Source: Mycolicibacterium sp. (GTDB taxonomy: Bacteria; Actinomycetota; Actinomycetes; Mycobacteriales; Mycobacteriaceae). From it: 33,464 nt of DNA. Where the stretch lies: the NCBI RefSeq assembly GCF_016462545.1, contig NZ_JAEMTA010000057.1, positions 1 through 33,464 of the forward strand, read 5' to 3'. Position 1 is the stretch's first letter; each line of letters begins with the position of its first letter. Shown here one piece after another: positions 21,383-28,566 of the stretch. The position numbers and the translations under genes were made by a program. The notes under the pieces are model-generated. The model made no database searches. It worked only from the letters and a program-made list of their open reading frames with translations, and had not been told where the DNA came from.

Positions 21383-23390
21383 GGCAGCACCGCGCGGACG
21401 CGGGTTGGCGAGCTGGCTCGCCAACCGACCGGCTTTTCGCTTCAACCCCGTCGTGCGAATCAGCCTTTGGTGTGGCGTGCTGGTCGTCGGCGCACTGTTC
21501 GCCTGGGGTGCCTGGCAGCGCAGGTGGATCGCCGACGACGGGCTGATCGTCCTTCGCACCGTACGAAACCTGTTGGCCGGTAACGGCCCCGTCTTCAACG
21601 CGGGGGAGCGGGTAGAGGCCAATACGTCGACGGTGTGGACCTACCTCGTCACGCTGGGCGCCTGGGTTGGTGGCCCGCTGCGACTCGAGTACGTGGCCTT
21701 GGCGCTTGCGTTGACGCTCAGCGTCGCCGGCGTCGTCTTCGTCATGCTCGGCACCGGCCGGCTCTACGCGCCGGGACTGCGCGGCAGGCGAGCGCTCCTG
21801 CTCCCCGCAGGCGCACTGGTCTACATCGCGATCCCCCCGGCGCGCGACTTCGCCACCTCCGGGCTCGAAAACGGTTTGGTGCTCGCCTATCTCGGACTGC
21901 TCTGGTGGATGATGGTGTGCTGGGCACAGGCGCCCCGGATGAATCCCGCGACGCCCCACGAACCTCCGGGCAACGCCACGGGTCGAGTCTTCGAAGGAGC
22001 CTTGGCCTTCCTCGCGGGGTTGTCCGTGCTGATTCGTCCGGAGCTCGCGCTGATCGGCGTACTGGCCCTGGGCATGATGCTCGTCGCGGCGCACGGTTGG
22101 CGCAGGCGGCTGCTGATCGTCGTCGCAGGCGGTCTGCTGCCCGTCGTCTATCAGATATTCCGGATGGGGTACTACGGACTTCTGGTCCCCGGTACGGCGA
22201 TCGCCAAGGACGCCTCGGGTTCGAAGTGGTCACAGGGTTTCGTCTACCTCGGCAACTTCAATCATCCCTACCTGCTGTGGGTGCCGCTGGTACTGCTCGC
22301 AGGCCTGGGGCTGATCCTGCTTGGCGTGCGAAGTCTGTTGTGGCGCAAGCGCGTACCGGTGTCCGGCGGTCACCGGCGGTGGGCGGGCCTCGTCCAAAGT
22401 CCCACTGCCGTCGTGGTGTTCATGTTCGGCAGCGGTCTCCTGCAAGCGGTCTACTGGGTGCGCCAGGGCGGCGACTTCATGCACGGTCGCGTTCTGCTCA
22501 CGCCGCTGTTCTGCATGCTCGCACCGATCGCGGTCATTCCCATCGTGCTTCCGTCCGGCATGCGTTCCGTGCGTGGTCCGGGTTACCTGTTGGCGGGCGC
22601 GAGCGCGGTGTTCTGGCTGGCGGTCGTCGGTTGGTCGGCGTGGGCGGCGAACTCGCCGGGTCTGGGTGCCGACGCCACCCGTGTCACGTATTCCGGCATC
22701 GTCGACGAACGCCGCTTCTATGCACAGGCGACGGGCCACGCGCATCCGCTGACGGGCGCGGACTATCTGGACTATCCGAGGATGCGCGCCGTGATCGCGG
22801 CCATCGACAACACCCCGGACGGGGCGCTGCTGCTGCCGTCGGGCAACTACGACCAGTGGGACGTCGTGCCCGCGATACCGCCGCCGCTCCCGCCGCCCGG
22901 CCAACCGCCGCTGACGGAGAAGCAGCGCCGTGGCCCGCACACGGTCTTCTTCACGAACCTCGGGATGCTCGGCATGAACGTCGGCCTGAACGTTCGGGTC
23001 ATCGACCAGATCGGATTGGCCAACCCGTTGGCCGCGCACACCGCGCGACTCGAAGACGCCCGCATCGGTCACGACAAGAACCTGTTTCCCGACTGGGCGG
23101 TGGCCGAGGGGCCGTTCCTGCCCGAGCGGCCCTACATTCCGCCCTATCTCGACGAGGACTGGGTGGCGCAGGCCAAGGTCGCGCTGACGTGCCCGGAGAC
23201 CGAAGCGATGCTCAGCTCGGTGCGCGGTCCGCTGGGTCTGAAGCGCTTCGCCTCGAACGTGCTCCACGCGTGGCAGTTCACTCAGTACCGGATCGATCGC
23301 GTGCCACGCTACGAGCTGCAGCGATGCGGTATCGCGCCGCCCCCGCCCAAGGTGCCGCCCTATACCGGGCTGCCCGCGACGGGCCCGTGA
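21360..23390 (+). CDS. aftB: Terminal beta-1,2-arabinofuranosyltransferase AftB
   Basis: About 676 residues from GTG 21360. GT-C fold membrane protein with about nine to ten helices: the first at VRISLWCGVLVVGALFAWG, then a catalytic loop with WIADDGLIVLRTVRNLLAGNG (Asp pair) and ERVEANTSTVWTYL. A large periplasmic C-terminal domain follows (LGADATRVTYSGIVDERRFYAQATGH, SGNYDQWDV). It adds terminal beta-1,2-arabinose residues to arabinan, the mycolylation sites. The start is uncertain: GTG 21360 overlaps ubiA, TTG 21405 and GTG 21453 are alternatives, and the M. tuberculosis annotation would correspond to about 21450. Third-position GC is consistent with coding between 21383 and 21452, so I favour an upstream start; no clear ribosome binding site. 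Confidence 0.92.
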   Translation: MQRPTSAEAAPRGRGLASWLANRPAFRFNPVVRISLWCGVLVVGALFAWGAWQRRWIADDGLIVLRTVRNLLAGNGPVFNAGERVEANTSTVWTYLVTLGAWVGGPLRLEYVALALALTLSVAGVVFVMLGTGRLYAPGLRGRRALLLPAGALVYIAIPPARDFATSGLENGLVLAYLGLLWWMMVCWAQAPRMNPATPHEPPGNATGRVFEGALAFLAGLSVLIRPELALIGVLALGMMLVAAHGWRRRLLIVVAGGLLPVVYQIFRMGYYGLLVPGTAIAKDASGSKWSQGFVYLGNFNHPYLLWVPLVLLAGLGLILLGVRSLLWRKRVPVSGGHRRWAGLVQSPTAVVVFMFGSGLLQAVYWVRQGGDFMHGRVLLTPLFCMLAPIAVIPIVLPSGMRSVRGPGYLLAGASAVFWLAVVGWSAWAANSPGLGADATRVTYSGIVDERRFYAQATGHAHPLTGADYLDYPRMRAVIAAIDNTPDGALLLPSGNYDQWDVVPAIPPPLPPPGQPPLTEKQRRGPHTVFFTNLGMLGMNVGLNVRVIDQIGLANPLAAHTARLEDARIGHDKNLFPDWAVAEGPFLPERPYIPPYLDEDWVAQAKVALTCPETEAMLSSVRGPLGLKRFASNVLHAWQFTQYRIDRVPRYELQRCGIAPPPPKVPPYTGLPATGP

Positions 23391-23558
23391 CCGATCCCAC
23401 GAGATTTGTTTGCCAGCGTGTTCGTCTGATTTGGTAACGCTCAGGCCACGTTCGGCCGATAGGTAGTCGAGTGAGTCAATGCGCTCGCCATGTGCTGTGC
23501 CACGGAGACCGCCGTTCGACGGCGCCGGACATACGAAATTGGATGGTGGGAGCGAGCG

Positions 23559-24611
23559 ATGAGGACCGTGTCGCGCCTCGGCGCCGCGAGACCGGCGCTT
23601 CGGCGCGCGGTCGCGGTGTTCGCGGCAGTGGCGTCGCTACCCTCGCTGGCAGTGCTCGGCGACGTCTCCGGTGCGACGCCGGCGGCGTCGGCGTTCTCCC
23701 GCGAAGGTCTGCCGGTCGAGTATCTGGACGTCTACTCCGCGGCGATGGGGCGCAATGTGCGTGTCCAGTACCAGCCCGGGGTGGGAGTCGCCCCGGCGGC
23801 GACATCTGGCGTGGGAGCCGCCCCGGCGCCGACGCCACCCAGCAAGGCGGTGTACCTGCTCGACGGTCTGCGGGCCCAGGACGACTTCAACGGGTGGGAC
23901 ATCAACACCCCCGCGTTCGAGTGGTTCTATCAGTCGGGCGTCGACGTGGTCATGCCCGTCGGCGGTCAGTCCAGTTTCTACACCGACTGGTACTCGCCCT
24001 CGAGCTTCAATGACCAGGCCTACACCTACAAGTGGGAAACGTTTCTGACGCAAGAACTTCCGGCCTATCTGTCGTCGGCCAAGCGGGTCTCGCCGACCGG
24101 CAACGGCATCGTCGGGCTGTCGATGGCAGGCGGCGCTGGGCTGATCCTGTCCGCCTATCATCCCGCCCAGTTCACGTTCGCGGCCTCGCTCTCGGGGTTC
24201 CTCAACCCGTCGACGCTGTTCATGAAGCAGGCCATCCGGGTGGCGATGCTCGACGCGGGTGGCTACAACGTCGACGACATGTGGGGGCCGCCGTGGGACT
24301 CGGCGTGGAAGCGGAACGACCCCGTCCTTCAGGTCGACCGGATCGTCGCCAACCGCACGCGGCTGTGGATCTACTGCGCACCCGGCGGGGGACCCCTCGA
24401 CGAGAACGTCGACCCCGGTCAGTCGTTCAACGCAAACAGCTTGGAATCGCTCGCCATCAACAGCAACAAGCGCTTCCAGGAGAAGTACGCCAAGGCAGGT
24501 GGCAGCAATGCCACGTTCGTCTTCCCTCCCGAGGGAAACCATTCGTGGGCTTACTGGGGTCAGCAGTTGCAGTCCCTCAAGCCCGACCTGATTGCCACGC
24601 TCAATGGCTGA
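23559..24611 (+). CDS. Antigen 85-type mycolyltransferase, Ag85C-like paralog
   Basis: 350 residues. Signal peptide to about residue 47, mature protein starting FSREGLPVEYL. Alpha/beta-hydrolase core with nucleophile S188 (GLSMAGG), acid in NSLESLAINSN and His in GNHSWAYW, so the triad is complete. It transfers mycolate from trehalose monomycolate to arabinan or another trehalose monomycolate outside the membrane. It lacks the CGK..C disulfide loop of Ag85A and has YSPSSFNDQAYTYKWETF instead, as in Ag85C. A tandem duplicated Pro/Ala-rich insertion (about 75-92) sits before YLLDGLRAQ. The ATG at 23559 gives a proper signal peptide and has GGGAG upstream; a longer frame from 23490 is unlikely. 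Confidence 0.93.
   Translation: MRTVSRLGAARPALRRAVAVFAAVASLPSLAVLGDVSGATPAASAFSREGLPVEYLDVYSAAMGRNVRVQYQPGVGVAPAATSGVGAAPAPTPPSKAVYLLDGLRAQDDFNGWDINTPAFEWFYQSGVDVVMPVGGQSSFYTDWYSPSSFNDQAYTYKWETFLTQELPAYLSSAKRVSPTGNGIVGLSMAGGAGLILSAYHPAQFTFAASLSGFLNPSTLFMKQAIRVAMLDAGGYNVDDMWGPPWDSAWKRNDPVLQVDRIVANRTRLWIYCAPGGGPLDENVDPGQSFNANSLESLAINSNKRFQEKYAKAGGSNATFVFPPEGNHSWAYWGQQLQSLKPDLIATLNG
23781..23833 (+). repeat. Two 23-bp copies, 30-bp period, inside the Ag85C-like gene
   Basis: Copies 23781-23803 and 23811-23833 agree at 21 of 23 bases and encode GVAPAAT and GAAPAPT-type peptides. They make a Pro/Ala-rich insertion absent from the neighbouring fbpA product. Confidence 0.8.
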
Positions 24612-24634
24612 GTCGGTGACCAGGCAGGACACTT

Positions 24635-24658
24635 CCAGGAGAGAGCGATCACTCCTGG
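24635..24658. repeat. Inverted repeat between the Ag85C-like gene and fbpA
   Basis: CCAGGAG (24635-24641) and CTCCTGG (24652-24658) are perfect 7-bp arms with a 10-base loop, 24 bases after the upstream stop. There is no T-run, so it may be a weak terminator, an RNA structure or an operator. TTGACT (24665-24670) just downstream is a candidate -35 for fbpA, without a convincing -10. Confidence 0.4.
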
Positions 24659-24728
24659 GTGTGGTTGACTACATGCGCACGCAGCGAGTCTGTCGTGCGG
24701 CATTCAAACGAAAAGGATTTATACACGC

Positions 24729-25724
24729 ATGAGTTTCGTAGGGAAGATGGCGCGCCGCTTCGCGGTCGTGGCCCTCGCGGCGGCAACGCTGCCCGGACTC
24801 GTCGGCGCCGTCGGAGGCTCTGCTACCGCAGGAGCGTTCTCGAAGCCGGGTCTGCCAGTCGAGTACCTGATGGTCCCGTCCGCCAGCATGGGCCGCGACA
24901 TCAAGGTGCAGTTCCAGAGTGGTGGCGCCAACTCGCCGAGCATCTATCTGCTCGACGGTCTCCGCGCCCAGGATGACTTCAACGGCTGGGACATCAACAC
25001 CGCCGCCTTCGAGTGGTACAACGGCTCGGGCCTGTCGGTGGTCATGCCGGTCGGTGGCCAGTCCAGCTTCTACACCAACTGGTACAAGCCGGCGTGCGGC
25101 AAGAAGTCCGGCACCTGCCTGACGTACAACTGGGAGACGTTCCTGACTCAGGAACTGCCCGCGTACCTGGCAGGCAACAAGGCCGTCGACGCCACCCGTA
25201 CCGCAGCGATCGGCCTGTCGATGGCCGGTTCGGCCTCGCTGACGCTGGCCATTCACCACCCGCAGCAGTTTCAGTACGCGGCCGCGCTGTCGGGCTTCCT
25301 GAACCCCTCCGAGGGCTGGTGGCCAGGACTGATCAACACCGCGATGGGTGACGCGGGCGGCTACAAGGCCGACGACATGTGGGGTCCGGCGGAGACCGAT
25401 CCGGCGTGGAAGTACAACGACCCGATGGTCCCCGCGAACATGGCGACGCTCGTCGCCAACAACACCCGCGTGTGGATCTACTGCGGCAACGGCACCCCGA
25501 GTGGCCTCGGCGGCAACAACCTGCCCGCCAAGTTCCTCGAAGGCCTGACCCTGCGCACCAACAAGCAGTTCCAGACCGACTACCTGGCGGCTGGCGGCAC
25601 CAACGCCGTGTTCAACTTCCCGGAGAGCGGCACGCACGACTGGCCGTACTGGGGCCAGCAGTTGCAGGCGATGAAGCCGGACGTTCAGCGCGTCCTCGGC
25701 GCAGTTCCGACGGCTGTCTCTTAA
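24729..25724 (+). CDS. fbpA: Antigen 85A mycolyltransferase / fibronectin-binding protein
   Basis: 331 residues. Signal peptide 1 to about 36, mature N-terminus FSKPGLPVEYLMVPS as in Ag85A. Nucleophile S164 (GLSMAGS), acid in AKFLEGLTLRTN, His in GTHDWPYWGQQ; the disulfide loop CGKKSGTC is present, and YCGNGTPSGLGGNNLPAKF is the conserved Cys/Glu loop. It attaches mycolates to arabinogalactan and makes trehalose dimycolate. AAAGGA precedes the ATG by about 11 bases. A strong hairpin follows the stop, so the transcript probably ends there. Confidence 0.95.
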   Translation: MSFVGKMARRFAVVALAAATLPGLVGAVGGSATAGAFSKPGLPVEYLMVPSASMGRDIKVQFQSGGANSPSIYLLDGLRAQDDFNGWDINTAAFEWYNGSGLSVVMPVGGQSSFYTNWYKPACGKKSGTCLTYNWETFLTQELPAYLAGNKAVDATRTAAIGLSMAGSASLTLAIHHPQQFQYAAALSGFLNPSEGWWPGLINTAMGDAGGYKADDMWGPAETDPAWKYNDPMVPANMATLVANNTRVWIYCGNGTPSGLGGNNLPAKFLEGLTLRTNKQFQTDYLAAGGTNAVFNFPESGTHDWPYWGQQLQAMKPDVQRVLGAVPTAVS

Positions 25725-25745
25725 GCCGTAGCAAAACGACGGATA

Positions 25746-25779
25746 GGCGGCGGCGATCCCCTTGGGGGTCGCCGCCGTC
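25746..25779 (+). terminator. Intrinsic-type terminator after fbpA
   Basis: A 15-bp stem (25746-25760 with 25765-25779, two G-T pairs) closes over a 4-base loop and is followed by a T-rich GTTCGTTTC. It lies 21 bases after the fbpA stop and separates fbpA from mpt51. Confidence 0.75.
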
Positions 25780-25897
25780 GTTCGTTTCGGGCGCGGCTCG
25801 CCATCGTGATGTGATTCACTAACCGTTGCTGCCCGCGCTCGCGACGAGATCCGAGTGAGCGGGGCGCTCAGGCGATCAACAGATGGGTGAGATTGGT

Positions 25898-26788
25898 ATG
25901 AGGCTGTTCTCCACGCTGCTCCGGACGACGTTCGCCCTGGCGCTGGCCGTCGGCCTCTGGGTGGCCAGCCCTCACGTGGCGAAGGCCGCGGGCGTCGAGA
26001 ATCTGATGGTTCCCTCCGCGGCGATGGGTCGTGACATCCCGGTCGCCTTCCAGGCGGGCGGCCCGCACGCGGTGTTCCTGCTCGACGCGTTCAACGCAGG
26101 CGATCCCGTGAGCAACTGGGTGACCGCGGGCAACGCGATGAGCACCCTCGCCGGCAAGGGCATCTCGGTGGTCGCACCCGCCAGCGGCGCGTTCACCCTG
26201 TACACCAACTGGGAGGCCGACGGCGGCAGGCAGTGGGAGACCTTCCTGTCCCAGGAGTTGCCGGACTGGCTGGCCGCGAACAAGGGTCTGGCGCCCAACG
26301 GCCACGGCATCGTGGGCGCCTCCCAGGGCGGCACCGGCGCCCTGATGATGGCCACCTTTCACCCGGACCGCTTTCGCTACGCCGGTTCGCTGTCGGGCTT
26401 CCTGACGCCGTCGGCCACCGCGCTGAACGGCGCCATCACCGCCGGGATGGCGCAGTACGGCGGGGTCAACACCCAAGCCATGTGGGGTGCGGCACAGCTC
26501 GGCCGCTGGAAGTGGCACGACCCCGACGTGCACGTGCAGTTGTTGGTGGACAACAACACCCGGCTCTGGATCTACAGCCCCGCGGCGCTGGAGTGCACCG
26601 ACCCGGTCGCGATGATCGGGTACTGCGATCAGGCCGCAGGCAGCAACCGCAGTTTCTATCAGCACTACCGCGGCGCCGGCGGCCACAACGGGCACTTCGA
26701 CTTCCCGACCTCGGGGCAGCACGACTGGGGCAGCTGGGGTCCGCAGCTCGCCGCGATGTCCGGCGACCTCGTCGCCACGATCAGGTAG
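25898..26788 (+). CDS. fbpD: MPT51/MPB51 antigen 85-related secreted protein (FbpD)
   Basis: 296 residues. Signal peptide (1-about 30, MRLFSTLLRTTFALALAVGLWVASPHVAKA), then an Ag85-like alpha/beta-hydrolase domain: VENLMVPSAAMGRDIPVAF, WETFLSQELPDWL, MWGAAQLGRWKWHDPDV. The M. tuberculosis protein is regarded as non-catalytic; here S142 (GASQGG) and H275 (SGQHDW) are present, while the acid position has no clear Glu. Role suggested for the family: ligand or matrix binding rather than mycolyl transfer. ATG at 25898 has GGGTGAG upstream and gives a clean signal peptide; ATG 25883 is an alternative. Confidence 0.92.
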   Translation: MRLFSTLLRTTFALALAVGLWVASPHVAKAAGVENLMVPSAAMGRDIPVAFQAGGPHAVFLLDAFNAGDPVSNWVTAGNAMSTLAGKGISVVAPASGAFTLYTNWEADGGRQWETFLSQELPDWLAANKGLAPNGHGIVGASQGGTGALMMATFHPDRFRYAGSLSGFLTPSATALNGAITAGMAQYGGVNTQAMWGAAQLGRWKWHDPDVHVQLLVDNNTRLWIYSPAALECTDPVAMIGYCDQAAGSNRSFYQHYRGAGGHNGHFDFPTSGQHDWGSWGPQLAAMSGDLVATIR

Positions 26789-26844
26789 ACGCGCCAGGCG
26801 GCCGATTCAGCAAACGCCTTCGCGGGTTGGGCGACCTCAGCCGG

Positions 26845-26850
26845 TACGTT
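26845..26850 (+). promoter_or_regulatory. -10 hexamer for the small lipoprotein gene (leaderless)
   Basis: TACGTT ends exactly six bases before the GTG at 26857. The GGAGG between them is only one base from the GTG, too close to act as a ribosome binding site. Confidence 0.45.
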
Positions 26851-26856
26851 GGAGGC

Positions 26857-27318
26857 GTGCACCTCGACAGACCTCGAACGGCGAGCGCCGCGATGGCCTG
26901 TGCGGCATTGATGGTCAGTGGATGTGGCATGGGCAGCGACGTCATGGCAACCATCGGCGTGTCACCGTCGGAGACGACGGCGTCAGGCGCCAGCGCGGAG
27001 ACTTTTGCCGAGCCCCCAGCCGCGACGCCGGGTGAAGAGCCCGATCTGGTGGTGACGCCTGCGCAGCGGGCGTTCCTGGATGCGCTGATGGAATCGGGAG
27101 TGAAACCGTCGAGCGAGTTGTCGGCGTTGAACATCGGTTCCTGCGTGTGCCAGGCTCGGGCCGCCAAACAAAGCGACCAGGTGGTGTGGGACTTCGTCCT
27201 GCCGATGGTTCGCGGCGACGTCAGGGACTCGTACGGAGAGTCGGTGGCTGCCCCCGCGGGTCAGGTGAACGCGGCGACGGCCGACTACATTCGCATCGCG
27301 ACCGACACACTCTGCTAG
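26857..27318 (+). CDS. Small secreted lipoprotein with DUF732-like domain
   Basis: 153 residues from the GTG at 26857. N-terminus MHLDRPRTASAAMACAALMVSGCGMG has a lipobox (VSGC, Cys about 23), so it is probably a lipoprotein on the outer side of the plasma membrane. A Thr/Ala/Glu-rich linker follows, then a helical domain (about 68-153) with AFLDALMESGVKPSS, an SCVCQ pair and a final TLC; this resembles the mycobacterial DUF732 domain (two to three helices, Cys pair). Function unknown. An open frame continues far upstream but overlaps mpt51 antisense-like in another frame. It sits between mpt51 and culp6. Confidence 0.8.
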   Translation: MHLDRPRTASAAMACAALMVSGCGMGSDVMATIGVSPSETTASGASAETFAEPPAATPGEEPDLVVTPAQRAFLDALMESGVKPSSELSALNIGSCVCQARAAKQSDQVVWDFVLPMVRGDVRDSYGESVAAPAGQVNAATADYIRIATDTLC

Positions 27319-27337
27319 CAGGAGACTCCTTCACTTC

Positions 27338-28348
27338 ATGGCCAACACTCGCCGACGTAGACGTCATCGTGTTCTCGCCCTGACCGCCGCCGGTGCGGTG
27401 GCGGTGCTGGTCGGCCTCGTCGTCGTCGGACTCTGGATTCTGATGCGATCACCGGAATCGCCACCGCGGGCGACGCCACCGACCGCCCAGCCGCCGGGCA
27501 CCACCACGACGCCCGGTTCCAAGCCCCGGCCCGAGTTCCAGGACGCCAGTTGCGCGGACGTCATGGTGCTGTCGATTCCCGGCACCTGGGAGTCGTCACC
27601 TCAGATGGACCCGCTGAATCCGACCCAGTTCCCGATCGCCCTGCTGCTCAACGTGACGAACCCGCTGCGGCAGGCGTTCGGCGAGGACCGAGTGGTCACG
27701 TACACGGTTCCGTACACCGCCCAGTTCCACAATCCGTTCGCGGCGGACAACCAGATGTCCTACAACGACAGCCGCAACGAGGGGATGAAGGCCGCCGTTC
27801 AGGCGCTGACCGACATGAACAACCGCTGCCCTCTGACGAGCTACGTGATCGTCGGGTTCTCGCAGGGCGCCGTCATCGCCGGCGACATCGCCAGCGACAT
27901 CGGCAACGGCCGCGGCCCGGTCGACGCTGATCTGGTGCTCGGGGTGACGTTGATCGCCGACGGTCGCAGACAGGATGGCATCGGGCAGAACATCGGCCCC
28001 GATCCCGCGGGGCAGGGCGCGGAGATCACCCTGCAGGAGGTGCCGACCCTGTCGGCGCTCGGTCTGACGATGACGGGTCCGCGGCCCGGCGGCTTCGGAT
28101 CCCTCGCCGACCGGACCAACCAGATCTGCGGACCCGGCGACCTGATCTGTTCGGCGCCCGAGGGGGCCTTCTCGATCATCAACCTGCCGAAGACGTTGGA
28201 GACTCTCAGCGGCGGGGCGGGTCAACCGGTGCACGCCCTCTACAACACCCCGCAGTTCTGGTCCCTCAACGGCCAGACGGCGACGCAGTGGACGGAAGCC
28301 TGGGCGCAGGGGCTCATCGACAACGCGCCACATCCGAAGCACGGCTGA
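27338..28348 (+). CDS. culp6: Cutinase-like phospholipase/thioesterase Culp6 (Rv3802c-like)
   Basis: 336 residues, the same length as M. tuberculosis Rv3802c. One N-terminal membrane anchor (about 11-34, VLALTAAGAVAVLVGLVVVGLWIL) follows an Arg-rich start, then a Pro/Thr linker and a cutinase-fold domain. Catalytic Ser is S175 in VGFSQGAV; Asp is expected in the QICGPGDLICSAP region and His in QPVHALYN. The enzyme is an essential envelope lipase/thioesterase tied to mycolate metabolism in M. tuberculosis. It acts in the periplasm. ATG at 27338 with GGAG 13 bases upstream, a long spacing; gap to the lipoprotein gene is 19 bases, so they are probably cotranscribed. Confidence 0.93.
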   Translation: MANTRRRRRHRVLALTAAGAVAVLVGLVVVGLWILMRSPESPPRATPPTAQPPGTTTTPGSKPRPEFQDASCADVMVLSIPGTWESSPQMDPLNPTQFPIALLLNVTNPLRQAFGEDRVVTYTVPYTAQFHNPFAADNQMSYNDSRNEGMKAAVQALTDMNNRCPLTSYVIVGFSQGAVIAGDIASDIGNGRGPVDADLVLGVTLIADGRRQDGIGQNIGPDPAGQGAEITLQEVPTLSALGLTMTGPRPGGFGSLADRTNQICGPGDLICSAPEGAFSIINLPKTLETLSGGAGQPVHALYNTPQFWSLNGQTATQWTEAWAQGLIDNAPHPKHG

Positions 28349-28390
28349 GTCGCGCCGGTATTAGCTGGTTCGGCACGGGTCCGCACGGAT

Positions 28391-28419
28391 TTGGCCTCTG
28401 CCAGAAGGTCACCTAACAT
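28391..28419 (+). promoter_or_regulatory. Candidate promoter of the fadD32-pks13 operon
   Basis: TTGGCC (28391-28396) and TAACAT (28414-28419) with a 17-base spacer resemble a SigA promoter, placing transcription near 28426 and leaving a leader of about 140 bases. A second TACGAT hexamer (28504-28509) is closer to fadD32 but has no -35 at the right distance. The rest of 28349-28566 shows no gene. Confidence 0.5.
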
Positions 28420-28566
28420 TAAGAGAAAAGTAAGAGCGCCTGCCCCAGAAACACGGCGGGGTGTCACGCGCAGTTGGTCCAAAAGCGGACGACCGCGCCC
28501 CGGTACGATCTTGAGGTTTGGCCTCGCCCGTCTTCGGGGTGGGATCAGCGTCGACAGGAGAGTGAA

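Noticed and set aside
25811..25819. GTGATTCAC odd palindrome upstream of mpt51
   Set aside because: Too short to assign to any regulator; no second copy nearby.
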